A DNA stretch of 64,000 nucleotides from Candidatus Zixiibacteriota bacterium. GTDB lineage: Bacteria; Zixibacteria; MSB-5A5; GN15; FEB-12. The position numbers were made by a program, and so were the translations under genes. Below the pieces are notes generated by a model, which saw only the letters and a list, made by a program, of their open reading frames with translations, was not told the origin of the DNA and searched no databases. Positions within the stretch are counted from its first letter, which is position 1; each line of letters begins with the position of its first letter. The stretch lies in assembly GCA_020351995.1 (NCBI GenBank), contig CP070674.1, forward strand, positions 862,688-926,687. Direction: 5' to 3'. Shown here piece after piece: positions 33,001-41,417 of the stretch.

Positions 33001-34392
33001 CTATTTTGCAACCGTGTTATGCTCCCGGTGTTCCGAGAACATCATAAATACGATTAATGACACAACCAGGCCGGGAAATATTGGCATGATCTCCAGCCAG
33101 AAACTTTCATCGACCGTGAAGTATTTCGACAGATACCACACCAGCGACAATCCCCCCGATAGAACAATTGACCGAAATGCCCATCGCGATGGCAACCGTC
33201 GCTTACCGACGAAAGAAAAGAACACCGGTACAAGAAGTGCCGGCGTGCCGATCGAGCCAAAGGCATACCAGATGTCGATCACCGATCTGAAAAACAGAAC
33301 GATTGTCACCGCCAGAAGCACCGTTACAAAAAGGCCGATACGGGTGTAGTACGTTACCTTATTCTCCTCGATTCGAAACAGCCGCATGACAATATCCCGG
33401 CTGAAAGTCGAGGCAGCCACGAACGAATAGGAATCGATGGTCGACATAACGGTGGCCAGCAAGGCCAACGCGAACACCCCCATCAGCCCCGCCGGCATAA
33501 CCTTCAACGCCAGGGCCGGGTACGAACCCACCGCGTTTTCCAGTTCTGGCAGTATTGCCCTGGCATACAGACCACAGCTGGTGGTTAGAAAATCAAAAAA
33601 GGTCCAGCACAAAATTGCCAGAAGGATACCCCGGCGGGCTACCTTCGAGTCTCTGGCGGCGTAACAGCGCTGATAGAATGTCGGCTCAATCAACGTCGCC
33701 AGGGCGATCACATACCACACCGCGATATACCACCCGGAATTGCCGCCGTGCCAGGTGAAATGGGTCGATGGCACCCGGGCCGAGAGATACTCCAGCCCAC
33801 CGTACTTGAACACCAACATCACCACCAGTGTCGCGAAACCCAAAAACATCAAACCGAACTGAAACAAATCCGTGCGCACCACGGAGCGAAAACCGCCAAA
33901 ATAGATATACACTACCGAGAACAGCGTCCCGCCGACAATCCCCACCCAGAACGGCCAGCCGAAGAGCTCCTGACAGAGAATGCCCATCATCAGAACGTAT
34001 GCCGCCGGAACCGTCATCACAAAAATGATAACCGAACCGGCCACGGCCGTCTTATTGTCATAGGCCTGCGCTAATCGGTCGGGTATGGTCAGTAACTCCG
34101 ACTTACGGGCCCGCTCGGCGAGGAACATGGCAAATAAGAAGGCCGCCAGGTAGTATGGCACACCGAACACCAGCCAGTTCGACAGCCCGTAAAGGTAACT
34201 GTACTCCCCGACACCGAGAATCCCGCCATACCAGGTCGAAACTAGGCTGGCCACGAACGCCGGCAAAGTAAGCACCCGGCCGCCGACAATAAGCTCGGTG
34301 GCCGGGCTGTCCTTTTTCAGGCGCCGGATGAACCCCAGCGTCAACAACGTGCCAAGGTAGACTGCTATCAGCAGGTAATCAACAAGATGCAT
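33001..34392 (-). CDS. Sodium:solute symporter, predicted thiamine (or precursor) transporter
   Basis: 463 residues with about 13 hydrophobic helices of the SSS family: MHLVDYLLIAVYLGTLLTLGF, TELIVGGRVLTLPAFVASLVSTWYGGILGVGEY (helix 2 and following), and ALALLATVMSTIDSYSFVAASTFSRDI in place of the family's 'a.lmSt.dS.ln..st....D' sodium-site motif. It starts 6 bp after the end of the TonB-dependent receptor gene, and the pair lies downstream of a TPP riboswitch, so both should be repressed by thiamine pyrophosphate. Thiamine-regulated SSS transporters (ThiV) are known. Thiamine or its hydroxymethylpyrimidine precursor is the predicted substrate; inferred from context only. Confidence 0.88.
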   Translation of the reverse strand: MHLVDYLLIAVYLGTLLTLGFIRRLKKDSPATELIVGGRVLTLPAFVASLVSTWYGGILGVGEYSYLYGLSNWLVFGVPYYLAAFLFAMFLAERARKSELLTIPDRLAQAYDNKTAVAGSVIIFVMTVPAAYVLMMGILCQELFGWPFWVGIVGGTLFSVVYIYFGGFRSVVRTDLFQFGLMFLGFATLVVMLVFKYGGLEYLSARVPSTHFTWHGGNSGWYIAVWYVIALATLIEPTFYQRCYAARDSKVARRGILLAILCWTFFDFLTTSCGLYARAILPELENAVGSYPALALKVMPAGLMGVFALALLATVMSTIDSYSFVAASTFSRDIVMRLFRIEENKVTYYTRIGLFVTVLLAVTIVLFFRSVIDIWYAFGSIGTPALLVPVFFSFVGKRRLPSRWAFRSIVLSGGLSLVWYLSKYFTVDESFWLEIMPIFPGLVVSLIVFMMFSEHREHNTVAK

Positions 34393-34398
34393 CTGCCG

Positions 34399-36996
34399 CT
34401 AAAAGAGCTCCAGCATAAGTTGTCCGTAGAAAGACCGTTCCGCGGCCACGAAATACTCGGCTTCATGGATGTATGTCACCGGCTCACCGACAGCATCCGA
34501 CAAACCCCAGGTCCACCCGTAACCCGATGATTCGTATTTCTTGTCAAAAAGATTGTCAACTCTCACCTGGAAAGTCAAATCGCCGGTACCAAGAAATCCC
34601 CTCACTTTGTAAGAGGCCGACACCGATGACACCACATGCGGATCGATGGCCAGCGAGTCGATGTTGAACAATTCCATGTATTGCTTCCCCACAAAACGTA
34701 ATCGGTACGTTAAACGCCAGCGCTCGTCAGCATAGTCGGCAATCAGATTCCCCAGGAAATCGGGAAAACCGGGTATGACCTTATCCTTGTAGTCAATGCC
34801 CTCCGTGTACGATGACCAGTCGGGGAAATATACCTCAACATTGCCCACGTAATCTTTGATCCGGTTATAGTTCAGCGCGAAGTTCCCACTGAAAGTCAGT
34901 CTATCGACAAGCTGGTAGGCACCGGTCAGCTCCATCCCGGCGTGCACCGACCGATCGGCATTGGTGGTAATCGGAAGACCGGTGTTTTCGTTCAGGCCGC
35001 CATAGGGAATAATCTCATCGCGAAAATCCATCCAGAAGGCATTCATGCCGAATGCGTAGTCATCGGTCCGATACCTCCAACCTGCCTCAACATTGTAAAC
35101 ACGTTCGCTCTTAGCGGTGGGATCACCGAAAACATATCCTATCGTGTCACCACCGGCATCTACCAGCGCCGATTTAATTTCCAGCGACGGAAGTATAAAC
35201 GGGTCGTTCGCGTCATATATGGCGGCATCAGTCGGTGTCCTCGATGACACCGCGAAATTGCCGAAGAAACTCATCCGGTCGTCCACCCTGTAGTTGACAC
35301 CGAGCCTTGGGGAGAAAAACACCCAATCCACATTATAATTCAGCCCCAGGAAAGCCCCCATCCGCTCCTGGTCGAAATCATATTTCTGATAGCGCAATTG
35401 AGCTGTTACCTGGCCCGAGAGCCGGTCGGTGAGATCATAGTACTCCTGCACATAAGCCGACCCGACGTACTTGGTGCCATAATACTGGTAATACCGGTGA
35501 CGCGGATCAAGCGAGCCCGAAACGTTCTGCGCCCATACCACCTGACCCCAGTGATCGGAGCTGAAGTAGTAGAACGAACCACCGAAAGTATGGGTACCCT
35601 TATCGTGATCGATGTCCAGACGTGAATTCCAGCCGGTCTGATTCTTCTCCACCCACTGCTGACGGACCAGGTCACCCTCGGTATACGGCTCGCCGGTGGA
35701 AGGGTCTATATTAATGAGGTCCGGCGAGATGTTGTATTCATAGTAGTCACGACCATCCTTATACTGCTCGTAATATCCTTTACCCCGAATGTAATAGAGC
35801 GTGTTGTGCAGCGTCGTCTTATCATCAATGCGATAAGTGTTCTGCAACTGGTAATGCGGCTGGTTGAAATTGTCAGTCTCATTGTCATACGTGAGTGGGT
35901 TCGATCGACGGTCCAATTCGATAGCCTCCCGCGTGGAGCCGTAGTAAGCCAGGTGCATACGCATCGGACCGCCATAGATATGAAGCTCGGTGGTCATACG
36001 CGGATCGAGCCGTGCCACTGAAAAATAATAGGCCCAACCTTCGTACCAGCTGTCGTGACGGTACCCCCCGGTTTTCTGACGGGAAAACCGCCCCGAGAAA
36101 AGCCACTTGCCGTCGATGAGACCACTGGCGTACTCAACACTCTGCTTGTAAACATCGCTGACCGACTTACCATCGCAGGTGTACTCACCGTATCCGGCTG
36201 TCAACGTCGTCTTGCGCTCACGGTCAAAACCGGTCGTTACGATATTGATCGAGCCCCCGAACGAAGCATCGCCGTAAAGGGAATTGCCCACCCCGCGCTG
36301 TACCTGAATATCCGAAACATTGGCTGCAAAATCCGGAAGATCCACGAAATATGTCGCCTGGTCCTCCGGATCATTGAGCGGCACACCGTTGATATACGTT
36401 ACGATCCGTTTATCATCGAAACCCCGGATCTTGGTGTAGCTGTACCCGAGCGACGAACCGGCATCGGAATACGAATAGAGATTTGGGGTCGTGCTTAACA
36501 GAAGCGGAAACTCCGCCACGGTGTAGTCGCGTTTGATTTCGTCCTTGGAGAAATTATCGAACGCCACCGGGGTAATTCCCGGCTCGGCCCGGTCGGCCCG
36601 TACCAGGATGTCTTCACCACGGTAATAAGCCGCTCTCAGGATGATCGTTTCGGGTAGTTGATCGATCTTGTATTGCTCGGAGTGAAAGCCGACCGACGAA
36701 AACGTTATCCTCGTAACGTCTCCGGTCCGGGTCAGCTCGAATGAACCGTCGATATCAGTGACCGCTCCGACACCGGCCACATCGGTTATTACGGAAACCC
36801 CGACAACGGGATCCCCGTTGGAATCGACCACTTTGCCTTTCAGCGATGTGGTCGTTGCCCCCAGGGTCGTCCCGGCCAATGCCACAAGAGCGGCCGCGAC
36901 AACCAGGACCGACATGAACGTGAAGCTGCGCGCAGCACGTCCGTGTCGATCTGGATAAATCACACTGAGTGTCTTTAAGTGACGCTGAGCGTCCAT
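34399..36996 (-). CDS. TonB-dependent receptor under TPP riboswitch control (predicted thiamine receptor)
   Basis: About 865 residues from ATG 36996 (GAGG 7 bases upstream). Signal peptide, then a CarboxypepD_reg-like domain (LKGKVVDSNGDPVVGVSVITD, TDIDGSFEL), plug domain (FPLLLSTTPNLYSY, YTKIRGFDDKRIVTYINGVPLNDPE, DIQVQRGVGNSLYGDASFGGSINIVT) and a beta barrel that ends with YGQLMLELF. The N-terminal regulatory-like domain is typical of Bacteroidota-type receptors. Its transcript begins with the THI-box riboswitch at 37098-37176, and it is followed by the SSS symporter, so it is predicted to bring thiamine or a precursor across the outer membrane with TonB-ExbBD energy. Confidence 0.92.
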   Translation of the reverse strand: MDAQRHLKTLSVIYPDRHGRAARSFTFMSVLVVAAALVALAGTTLGATTTSLKGKVVDSNGDPVVGVSVITDVAGVGAVTDIDGSFELTRTGDVTRITFSSVGFHSEQYKIDQLPETIILRAAYYRGEDILVRADRAEPGITPVAFDNFSKDEIKRDYTVAEFPLLLSTTPNLYSYSDAGSSLGYSYTKIRGFDDKRIVTYINGVPLNDPEDQATYFVDLPDFAANVSDIQVQRGVGNSLYGDASFGGSINIVTTGFDRERKTTLTAGYGEYTCDGKSVSDVYKQSVEYASGLIDGKWLFSGRFSRQKTGGYRHDSWYEGWAYYFSVARLDPRMTTELHIYGGPMRMHLAYYGSTREAIELDRRSNPLTYDNETDNFNQPHYQLQNTYRIDDKTTLHNTLYYIRGKGYYEQYKDGRDYYEYNISPDLINIDPSTGEPYTEGDLVRQQWVEKNQTGWNSRLDIDHDKGTHTFGGSFYYFSSDHWGQVVWAQNVSGSLDPRHRYYQYYGTKYVGSAYVQEYYDLTDRLSGQVTAQLRYQKYDFDQERMGAFLGLNYNVDWVFFSPRLGVNYRVDDRMSFFGNFAVSSRTPTDAAIYDANDPFILPSLEIKSALVDAGGDTIGYVFGDPTAKSERVYNVEAGWRYRTDDYAFGMNAFWMDFRDEIIPYGGLNENTGLPITTNADRSVHAGMELTGAYQLVDRLTFSGNFALNYNRIKDYVGNVEVYFPDWSSYTEGIDYKDKVIPGFPDFLGNLIADYADERWRLTYRLRFVGKQYMELFNIDSLAIDPHVVSSVSASYKVRGFLGTGDLTFQVRVDNLFDKKYESSGYGWTWGLSDAVGEPVTYIHEAEYFVAAERSFYGQLMLELF

Positions 36997-37097
36997 GACG
37001 TTACCTCGCTTTAACTTGTTATAGTTTAGCAAGATTCCGTCCTGATTCGTGAGATTTGCCGGTATTTAGGCAGTGGGGATGTTTTATACATCTCCGT

Positions 37098-37176
37098 TTC
37101 CCTACGCCGGTATTATCCGGATCAGGTCGAGGGGGTATGTTCTCAGGCGGTATCTTTTTCGCCACCCCCAACGGAA
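37098..37176 (-). promoter_or_regulatory. TPP (THI-box) riboswitch
   Basis: Minus strand, reading from 37176: a GGGGGTG stem strand, CCGCCTGAGAACATACCCCC (the CUGAGA pyrimidine-sensor loop with ACCC), then GACCTGATCCGGATAATACC, then GGCGTAGGGA. These are the canonical conserved blocks of the thiamine pyrophosphate aptamer. An imperfect hairpin (GGAGATGT/ACATCCCC) follows at about 37074-37095 and may be part of the expression platform. The regulated genes are the TonB receptor and the SSS symporter. Confidence 0.95.
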
Positions 37177-37289
37177 CTATTATCTTCGCCTTCAATCTAC
37201 GAAATGAGCAACATGAAGGGCAAGGGAAATTTCAAAACGATTTCCGGAATGGTCCCTTTATAACGGATTCGGAAACGGACCCGACACCC

Positions 37290-37934
37290 CTACCCCAACC
37301 CGTCAATAAACTCCACCGTAACCTCCGCAAGCGATGACACCACCGCCCTGGCACGGGAAAAATCGTCATTCAGCGTAAATTCGTTGGGTACGGCGATACA
37401 CTTCATACCCGCACGATAAGCCGCCTCAACACCTTTCTGAGCATCCTCCACCACAACACAGTGGCACGGTTCCACAACAAGCAGCTCGGACGCACGCATG
37501 AAAATATCAGGCGCTGGCTTTAACCTCTCGACATCATTGGCCGATACCACCACCTCAAAAAAATACCGGGCGGCTATCTTCTCCAGCACTACATCGATAT
37601 CGCCCCGAATTGAGCTGGAGCCCAGCGCCAGTCTTCTCTGTCCTTGAATCCGTCGAAGGAACGGCAACGCTTCCGGCATCGCCTCCGCTTCGGCCCGTAT
37701 CATCTCCCGGTATCGGGCCGCTTTGGTGGCACGTACCTCGGCGGCAACCAGAGGCAATCGGCGTTTCTCGATGTAGGTGGCTACACCCTCGCCGTTTCGA
37801 ATCCAGTGCTCAATATACTCATCACGGCTCAGGTCCACGCCAAGGGCCGCAAGAACTTCCTGATAGGCTCCCATATGGAGCCTTTCGGTGTCGGATAGCA
37901 AACCATCCAAATCGCAAATTACGGCTTTGATCAC
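37290..37934 (-). CDS. HAD-superfamily hydrolase, beta-phosphoglucomutase-like
   Basis: 214 residues. Motif I DLDGLLSDTE (nucleophile Asp9), motif II LALGSSS, motif III K in VERLKPAPDIFMRA, and motif IV VVVEDAQKGVEAA. Helical cap between motifs I and II (WIRNGEGVATYIEKR), i.e. subclass I as in beta-phosphoglucomutase and phosphoglycolate/GS1-type phosphatases. Substrate not predictable. Located directly upstream of the riboswitch, so its 3' end lies about 110 bp before the THI aptamer; it is not obviously part of the thiamine regulon, though some HAD enzymes dephosphorylate thiamine intermediates. Confidence 0.88.
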   Translation of the reverse strand: MIKAVICDLDGLLSDTERLHMGAYQEVLAALGVDLSRDEYIEHWIRNGEGVATYIEKRRLPLVAAEVRATKAARYREMIRAEAEAMPEALPFLRRIQGQRRLALGSSSIRGDIDVVLEKIAARYFFEVVVSANDVERLKPAPDIFMRASELLVVEPCHCVVVEDAQKGVEAAYRAGMKCIAVPNEFTLNDDFSRARAVVSSLAEVTVEFIDGLG

Positions 37935-38084
37935 ACCACAATGTAATGCCCGATCGGGCCTGTATCAAGCGAACAGGTTGACACCACCACCCTGAATCGC
38001 ATTCTTTCCACTTGCTGGGAGTCTGTCAACGAATCAGCCCGCCACAGCGTCCCAGAGGAAACCCTTCAAGCGAAAGAGCGTATT

Positions 38085-38585
38085 ATGAAGTATTTAACAC
38101 CGCTGGTTCTATTAACCGTCTGCTTAATAACAATAGGGTGCGCGAAAATGACCGTGAGTATCGACCGCGAGGCGGAAATCGCCGCCGTTAAAGAAGCCAT
38201 CCATACCAGTATTACCTGGTGCCTGCCCGACAAAGACCGGGAAAAACTCTACCGCCATACCGCCCGGGATTCATCCTTTTTCATCTTCCATCCCGACTCG
38301 AAATCGACCATCGTCGGATTTGACAATTTTCAGAAATTCGCCGAGGAACTCTTCTTCGATCCCCGCTTCAAAGCCGTCAGTTCCGAAATCAAGGACCTGA
38401 GAGTGAATCTTTCGCCCGAAGGTACGGTGGCGTGGTTCTCGTGTCTTCTGGATGACCAGGGTGAATGGGACGGCAAGCCGGTCGGATGGACCGATGCCCG
38501 ATGGACGGGAGTGCTGGAAAAACGCGATGGCACCTGGTTCCTGGTCCAGCAGCATTTCTCACTGCCGACCGACCGGGAAGAGTGA
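38085..38585 (+). CDS. SnoaL/NTF2-like lipoprotein
   Basis: 166 residues, lipobox ITIGC (Cys19). The rest reads as a single cone-shaped NTF2-like (SnoaL_3/DUF4440) domain: EAEIAAVKEAIHTSITWCLPDKDREKLYRHTARDSSFFIFHP, TIVGFDNFQKFAEELF, GTVAWFSCLLDDQ, ARWTGVLEKRDGTWFLVQQHFSLP. Such domains bind small molecules or catalyse simple isomerisations; no catalytic residue is assigned. A second protein of the same type is encoded at 39793-40272, on the other side of the CPBP gene. Confidence 0.82.
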   Translation: MKYLTPLVLLTVCLITIGCAKMTVSIDREAEIAAVKEAIHTSITWCLPDKDREKLYRHTARDSSFFIFHPDSKSTIVGFDNFQKFAEELFFDPRFKAVSSEIKDLRVNLSPEGTVAWFSCLLDDQGEWDGKPVGWTDARWTGVLEKRDGTWFLVQQHFSLPTDREE

Positions 38586-38652
38586 GTGAATTCATCCGGG
38601 GCCTGGATGCTCTTCCTCCCCCCTGACAACGGGGATTGAGCGGTTTATTATT

Positions 38653-39630
38653 CTAAATGGTAGAATCCGTGGGTGGCCCACCCATTGGGTGGGGATCAAT
38701 CGAAGGCTCTGCGGGCGGTTCAACCTCTCGAACCTTCCGCACCCATAGCGGCCCCAGAATTTGTCCGGCCCGGGCGGCTCTCATAATCAGAAGCACACCG
38801 ACCACAACGCAAATCGCGATACTCACGTACGATCCCTCGATGCCGAAATCACCGCCGGTGAGCCAATCCGGGCCGCTCCGGGTGGACGTCACCAGAGTCT
38901 CGAGCTCATCTTCGCCCGAAACAGTAACGCCGAAGATAGTTCCCTGGAAATAGTTCCATCCCACATGAAGCCCCCACACCAGCCACAGTCGCCTTGTGAG
39001 CACCCAGCACGCGGAAACTATCAAGCACTGAAGAGCGATAGCCACCGAAGTAAAGACGGTAGCGTTGGGGTTGCCGATATGAGCAAAGCCGAACAGCAAA
39101 CCGGTAAAGATAATAGCGCCCCAGGTACCGGCAAGCTCCTCGATGTGCCGAAACAGAATAGCACGAAAAACGATTTCTTCCCCAAGCGCGGCGAGGCCGA
39201 AAAACAGCAGAGCGTGAAGGATCACCTCCCACGAACCGACACTATCGATCCTGTAATACGACAGTACCCACAGCAGGGCTACCATGAATGTCATGATGCC
39301 AGCGCCAAGCAAAAAGCCCAATCCGGTCTCGCTTACGCTTCCCCTCGCCGACATTTCAACGGCTGGTCGCTTTTCGACCACGCGCGTAAACAGGCGATAC
39401 ATAAGGATCGCCACCGCCATGAAAATTATGCCGATTAGATCACGCAAGTACAGGTTCATAGATTCGAGGGGCCCTGCGAAGACAAGATCCCTTACCCAGC
39501 TCAACACAAAAATGGGGCCGAGAACAAACAAGAAAGCTATCACGCTTCGAATAAGCGGGAATTGGACTATTCTTCCAATTCTCGATTTTGGCTGACGGTA
39601 GCTATAGATTTGACGGACTGGGATTATCAC
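38653..39630 (-). CDS. CPBP/CAAX-family intramembrane metalloprotease
   Basis: About 325 residues from the GTG at 39630, which has AGGAG 5 bases upstream (better than the TTG at 39696). Seven to eight helices. Diagnostic motifs of the ABI/CPBP family are EEIVFRAILFRHIEE (EExxxR), FGFAHIGN and HVGWNYF. Members are membrane-embedded glutamic proteases involved in bacteriocin immunity or protein maturation; the substrate here is unknown. The C-terminal residues SIDPHPMGGPPTDSTI are encoded by a copy of the dispersed GGTGGCCCACC palindrome (38670-38695), so the repeat has been recruited as the protein's tail. Confidence 0.87.
   Translation of the reverse strand: MIIPVRQIYSYRQPKSRIGRIVQFPLIRSVIAFLFVLGPIFVLSWVRDLVFAGPLESMNLYLRDLIGIIFMAVAILMYRLFTRVVEKRPAVEMSARGSVSETGLGFLLGAGIMTFMVALLWVLSYYRIDSVGSWEVILHALLFFGLAALGEEIVFRAILFRHIEELAGTWGAIIFTGLLFGFAHIGNPNATVFTSVAIALQCLIVSACWVLTRRLWLVWGLHVGWNYFQGTIFGVTVSGEDELETLVTSTRSGPDWLTGGDFGIEGSYVSIAICVVVGVLLIMRAARAGQILGPLWVRKVREVEPPAEPSIDPHPMGGPPTDSTI
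38670..38695. repeat. Dispersed palindromic repeat, family A
   Basis: GTGGGTGGCCCACCCATTGGGTGGGG-type palindrome, related to copies at 40327-40380 and 42031-42060. Here it lies inside the last codons of the CPBP protease gene. Confidence 0.65.
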
Positions 39631-39792
39631 CTTCTCTCCTCTCTCTCGGTGTTTACGGACAAACGATATATAATGTTTCGCCCGGGTCACTGACAACCAT
39701 TTTTAGCCTGTTGGTTGTCATGCTATTTTCATTGCTCACCGTTTCCGAAACCAATATCTTCTTGCCACAGGAGCTTAAAATGGAGGTCAATC

Positions 39793-40272
39793 ATGTCCGT
39801 TTATCGTTTGCTTGTCATAGCGCTGGTTCTGAGTTTCATCACCATCGCCTGCGCCCAGGCGCCGCAGGTTGACACGAAAGCCGAAGCGGAGAAGATCCAG
39901 CAGGTCGTCGAGGCCTGGCAGGAGGCCGTGGCCGCCAGAGATATCGACGCATGCACATCGTTCTACGCCCCAGACGGCGTGGAAATGCTTTCCAACTCGC
40001 CTGCCGCCGAAGGCCCCGAGGCCATTTATCAGTGGTACGCCGACTGGATTTTCGACACCACCATCACCAACTCTTTTCACACTGATTTCATCGAGGTAGC
40101 TGCCTCCGGGGATCTGGCCTATGAGCGCGGCACCTGGCAATTCGTCATGGAAACCGAGGACGGACCCATCGAGGATTACGGCAAGTACGTTATCGTCTGG
40201 AAAAAAATCGATGGTGAGTGGAAAGCTCTCATCGACATTTCCAACAGCGACATCCCGTTAGAGCAGGAGTAG
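39793..40272 (+). CDS. DUF4440/SnoaL-like lipoprotein
   Basis: About 159 residues from ATG 39793 (GGAGG 7 bases upstream; the longer upstream frame starting at 39715 lacks a signal peptide). Lipobox TIAC (IACAQAP). Core: EAEKIQQVVEAWQEAVAARDIDACTSFYAPDGVEML, GPEAIYQWYADWIF, SGDLAYERGTWQFVME, DYGKYVIVWKKIDGEWKALIDISNSD. The last motif, with W..idG.W....d, is the DUF4440 signature. Ligand-binding or scavenging lipoprotein of unknown partner. Divergent from the CPBP gene. Confidence 0.85.
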   Translation: MSVYRLLVIALVLSFITIACAQAPQVDTKAEAEKIQQVVEAWQEAVAARDIDACTSFYAPDGVEMLSNSPAAEGPEAIYQWYADWIFDTTITNSFHTDFIEVAASGDLAYERGTWQFVMETEDGPIEDYGKYVIVWKKIDGEWKALIDISNSDIPLEQE

Positions 40273-40317
40273 TCCTCTCCGTCGTACTTCGTAGGGCATT
40301 CCTCGTACGGCAGAGAG

Positions 40318-40380
40318 TGTAGGTTGGGGTGCCCCACCCTTTGGGTGGGTCGGGGTGGCCCACCATTTATGGTGGGTTTG
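40318..40380. repeat. Dispersed palindromic repeat, family A (tandem pair)
   Basis: Two adjacent palindromes: GGGTGCCCCACCCTTTGGGTGGG and GGGTGGCCCACCATTTATGG plus TGGGTTTG. The second unit matches 42031-42055 almost base for base. Confidence 0.7.
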
Positions 40381-40455
40381 CAGTCCAGGTAGCTAAAGTA
40401 GGTCGGGTTCCGATTCCATAAAAATACAATTGTGAGAAACCCGACAATATCTTCT

Positions 40456-40515
40456 GTAGGTCGAAACCCCTGAGCATCGGTCCCCGCCCTCAGCGGGGCC
40501 GAGCGTGGTTTCGAC
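40456..40515. repeat. REP-like element, copy 1 (60 bp)
   Basis: Sixty bases identical to 40761-40820. The ends are inverted (GTCGAAACC ... GGTTTCGAC) and the middle has CCCCGCC-CTCA-GGCGGGG-like pairing (CCCCGCcctCAGCGGGG), so a long hairpin forms. It flanks the REP-associated transposase gene. Confidence 0.85.
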
Positions 40516-40626
40516 ATCATCTCTAATTCTTCAACCGTACTATCTCCCAGCGAGCCTTTTCAACTTTTAACCCGGTAACCCACTCGTTCATTGGTTCACT
40601 CAATTACTCGCACCACGCTGCGGTCT

Positions 40627-40671
40627 GGGTAACCCACTGCTTGCGGTGGGATCCTTCCATATTCGCAGATA
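40627..40671. repeat. Dispersed repeat, family B (copy 1)
   Basis: GGGTAACCCACTGCTTGCGG and following bases through CAGATAT. About 35 of 45 positions agree by eye with 42222-42269, including GGATCCTT and the following CAT.TT.GCAGA. Confidence 0.55.
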
Positions 40672-40760
40672 TCTTGATATCCAAAACAACCCTCTCCCGC
40701 TTTCAGGCCGCTCCCCGATGCGTGTGATCCCGGATGATGCGTCGTCGTTTTCAAGCCCAA

Positions 40761-40820
40761 GTAGGTCGAAACCCCTGAGCATCGGTCCCCGCCCTCAGCG
40801 GGGCCGAGCGTGGTTTCGAC
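40761..40820. repeat. REP-like element, copy 2 (60 bp)
   Basis: Exact copy of 40456-40515 in the same orientation, ending 8 bp before the 3' end of the transposase gene (40829). Confidence 0.85.
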
Positions 40821-40828
40821 ACAATTCA

Positions 40829-41332
40829 CTATTCACCAAACTCTCCAACAAAATCCATCTCCCGCGATATCCCCCAACCCCGGGCATAATAGCCCCGCTC
40901 ATAATAATCATGAATCGAGCTGTACTTCCACTGAAACGGATCCCCAACTAAATCATGTTTCACCGGGTTATAATGAATATAATCAATATGTCGATTCATA
41001 TCATCCCTATCACGAATCACATGATCCCAATACCGGTTCTGCCACACGCGACCACCGTACAAACCCACCCGGCCTCGATAAAGTCCCGAAAACGAAAGCT
41101 TCACGCGACGCATAAGAAGCGAAAGATCCTCGTCACCAGGGTCTATCAAAAGATGCATGTGATCGGGCAATATGACCCAGGCTGACAGGTCGAACGATGA
41201 TGTTTGTGATATTCTCTCAATCGCTTGCCACACAAGGTCATTATGGTCAACAAGTAGCGGAGCGCGTTTGTACGTGACATGCGTCAGAAAGTATACATTA
41301 CCCTTCTTATAATATCTGCGAATGTTTGTCAT
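40829..41332 (-). CDS. REP-associated tyrosine transposase (RAYT, Y1 HUH family)
   Basis: About 167 residues from ATG 41332; the longer upstream frame (to 41566) runs through a repeat and lacks homology. IS200/Y1-like signature: YFLTHVTYKRAPLLVD, AWVILPDHMHLLIDPGDEDLS (HUH motif H-M-H), VWQNRYWDHVIRDRDDMNRHIDYIHYNPVKHDLV with the catalytic tyrosine helix, and a C-terminal W..SS. region. RAYTs are single-copy, domesticated relatives of IS200/IS605 transposases that act on REP palindromes. Here 60-bp REP-like copies lie immediately downstream and a related hairpin (41351-41403) just upstream, as expected for a REPtron unit. Confidence 0.93.
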   Translation of the reverse strand: MTNIRRYYKKGNVYFLTHVTYKRAPLLVDHNDLVWQAIERISQTSSFDLSAWVILPDHMHLLIDPGDEDLSLLMRRVKLSFSGLYRGRVGLYGGRVWQNRYWDHVIRDRDDMNRHIDYIHYNPVKHDLVGDPFQWKYSSIHDYYERGYYARGWGISREMDFVGEFGE

Positions 41333-41350
41333 CCATACTCGAGAATCTAT

Positions 41351-41403
41351 GTCGAAACCTCCCCCGCGAAGCGGGTGACCTGCCGGCAGGGGTTTCGACC
41401 TAC
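41351..41403. repeat. REP-like element, copy 3 (inverted and diverged)
   Basis: Starts GTCGAAACC and ends GGGGTTTCGACCTAC, i.e. the same ends as the 60-bp copies but in inverted orientation and with a different centre (GCGAAGCGGGTGACCTGCC). Located 18 bp upstream of the transposase start. Confidence 0.75.
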
Positions 41404-41417
41404 TTGCTGCTGCGGTG

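Noticed and set aside
40456-40820. A possible CRISPR array from two identical 60-bp units
   Set aside because: Only two exact copies, 245 bp apart, with no regular spacers or cas genes. The units fold as REP-like hairpins beside a RAYT gene.
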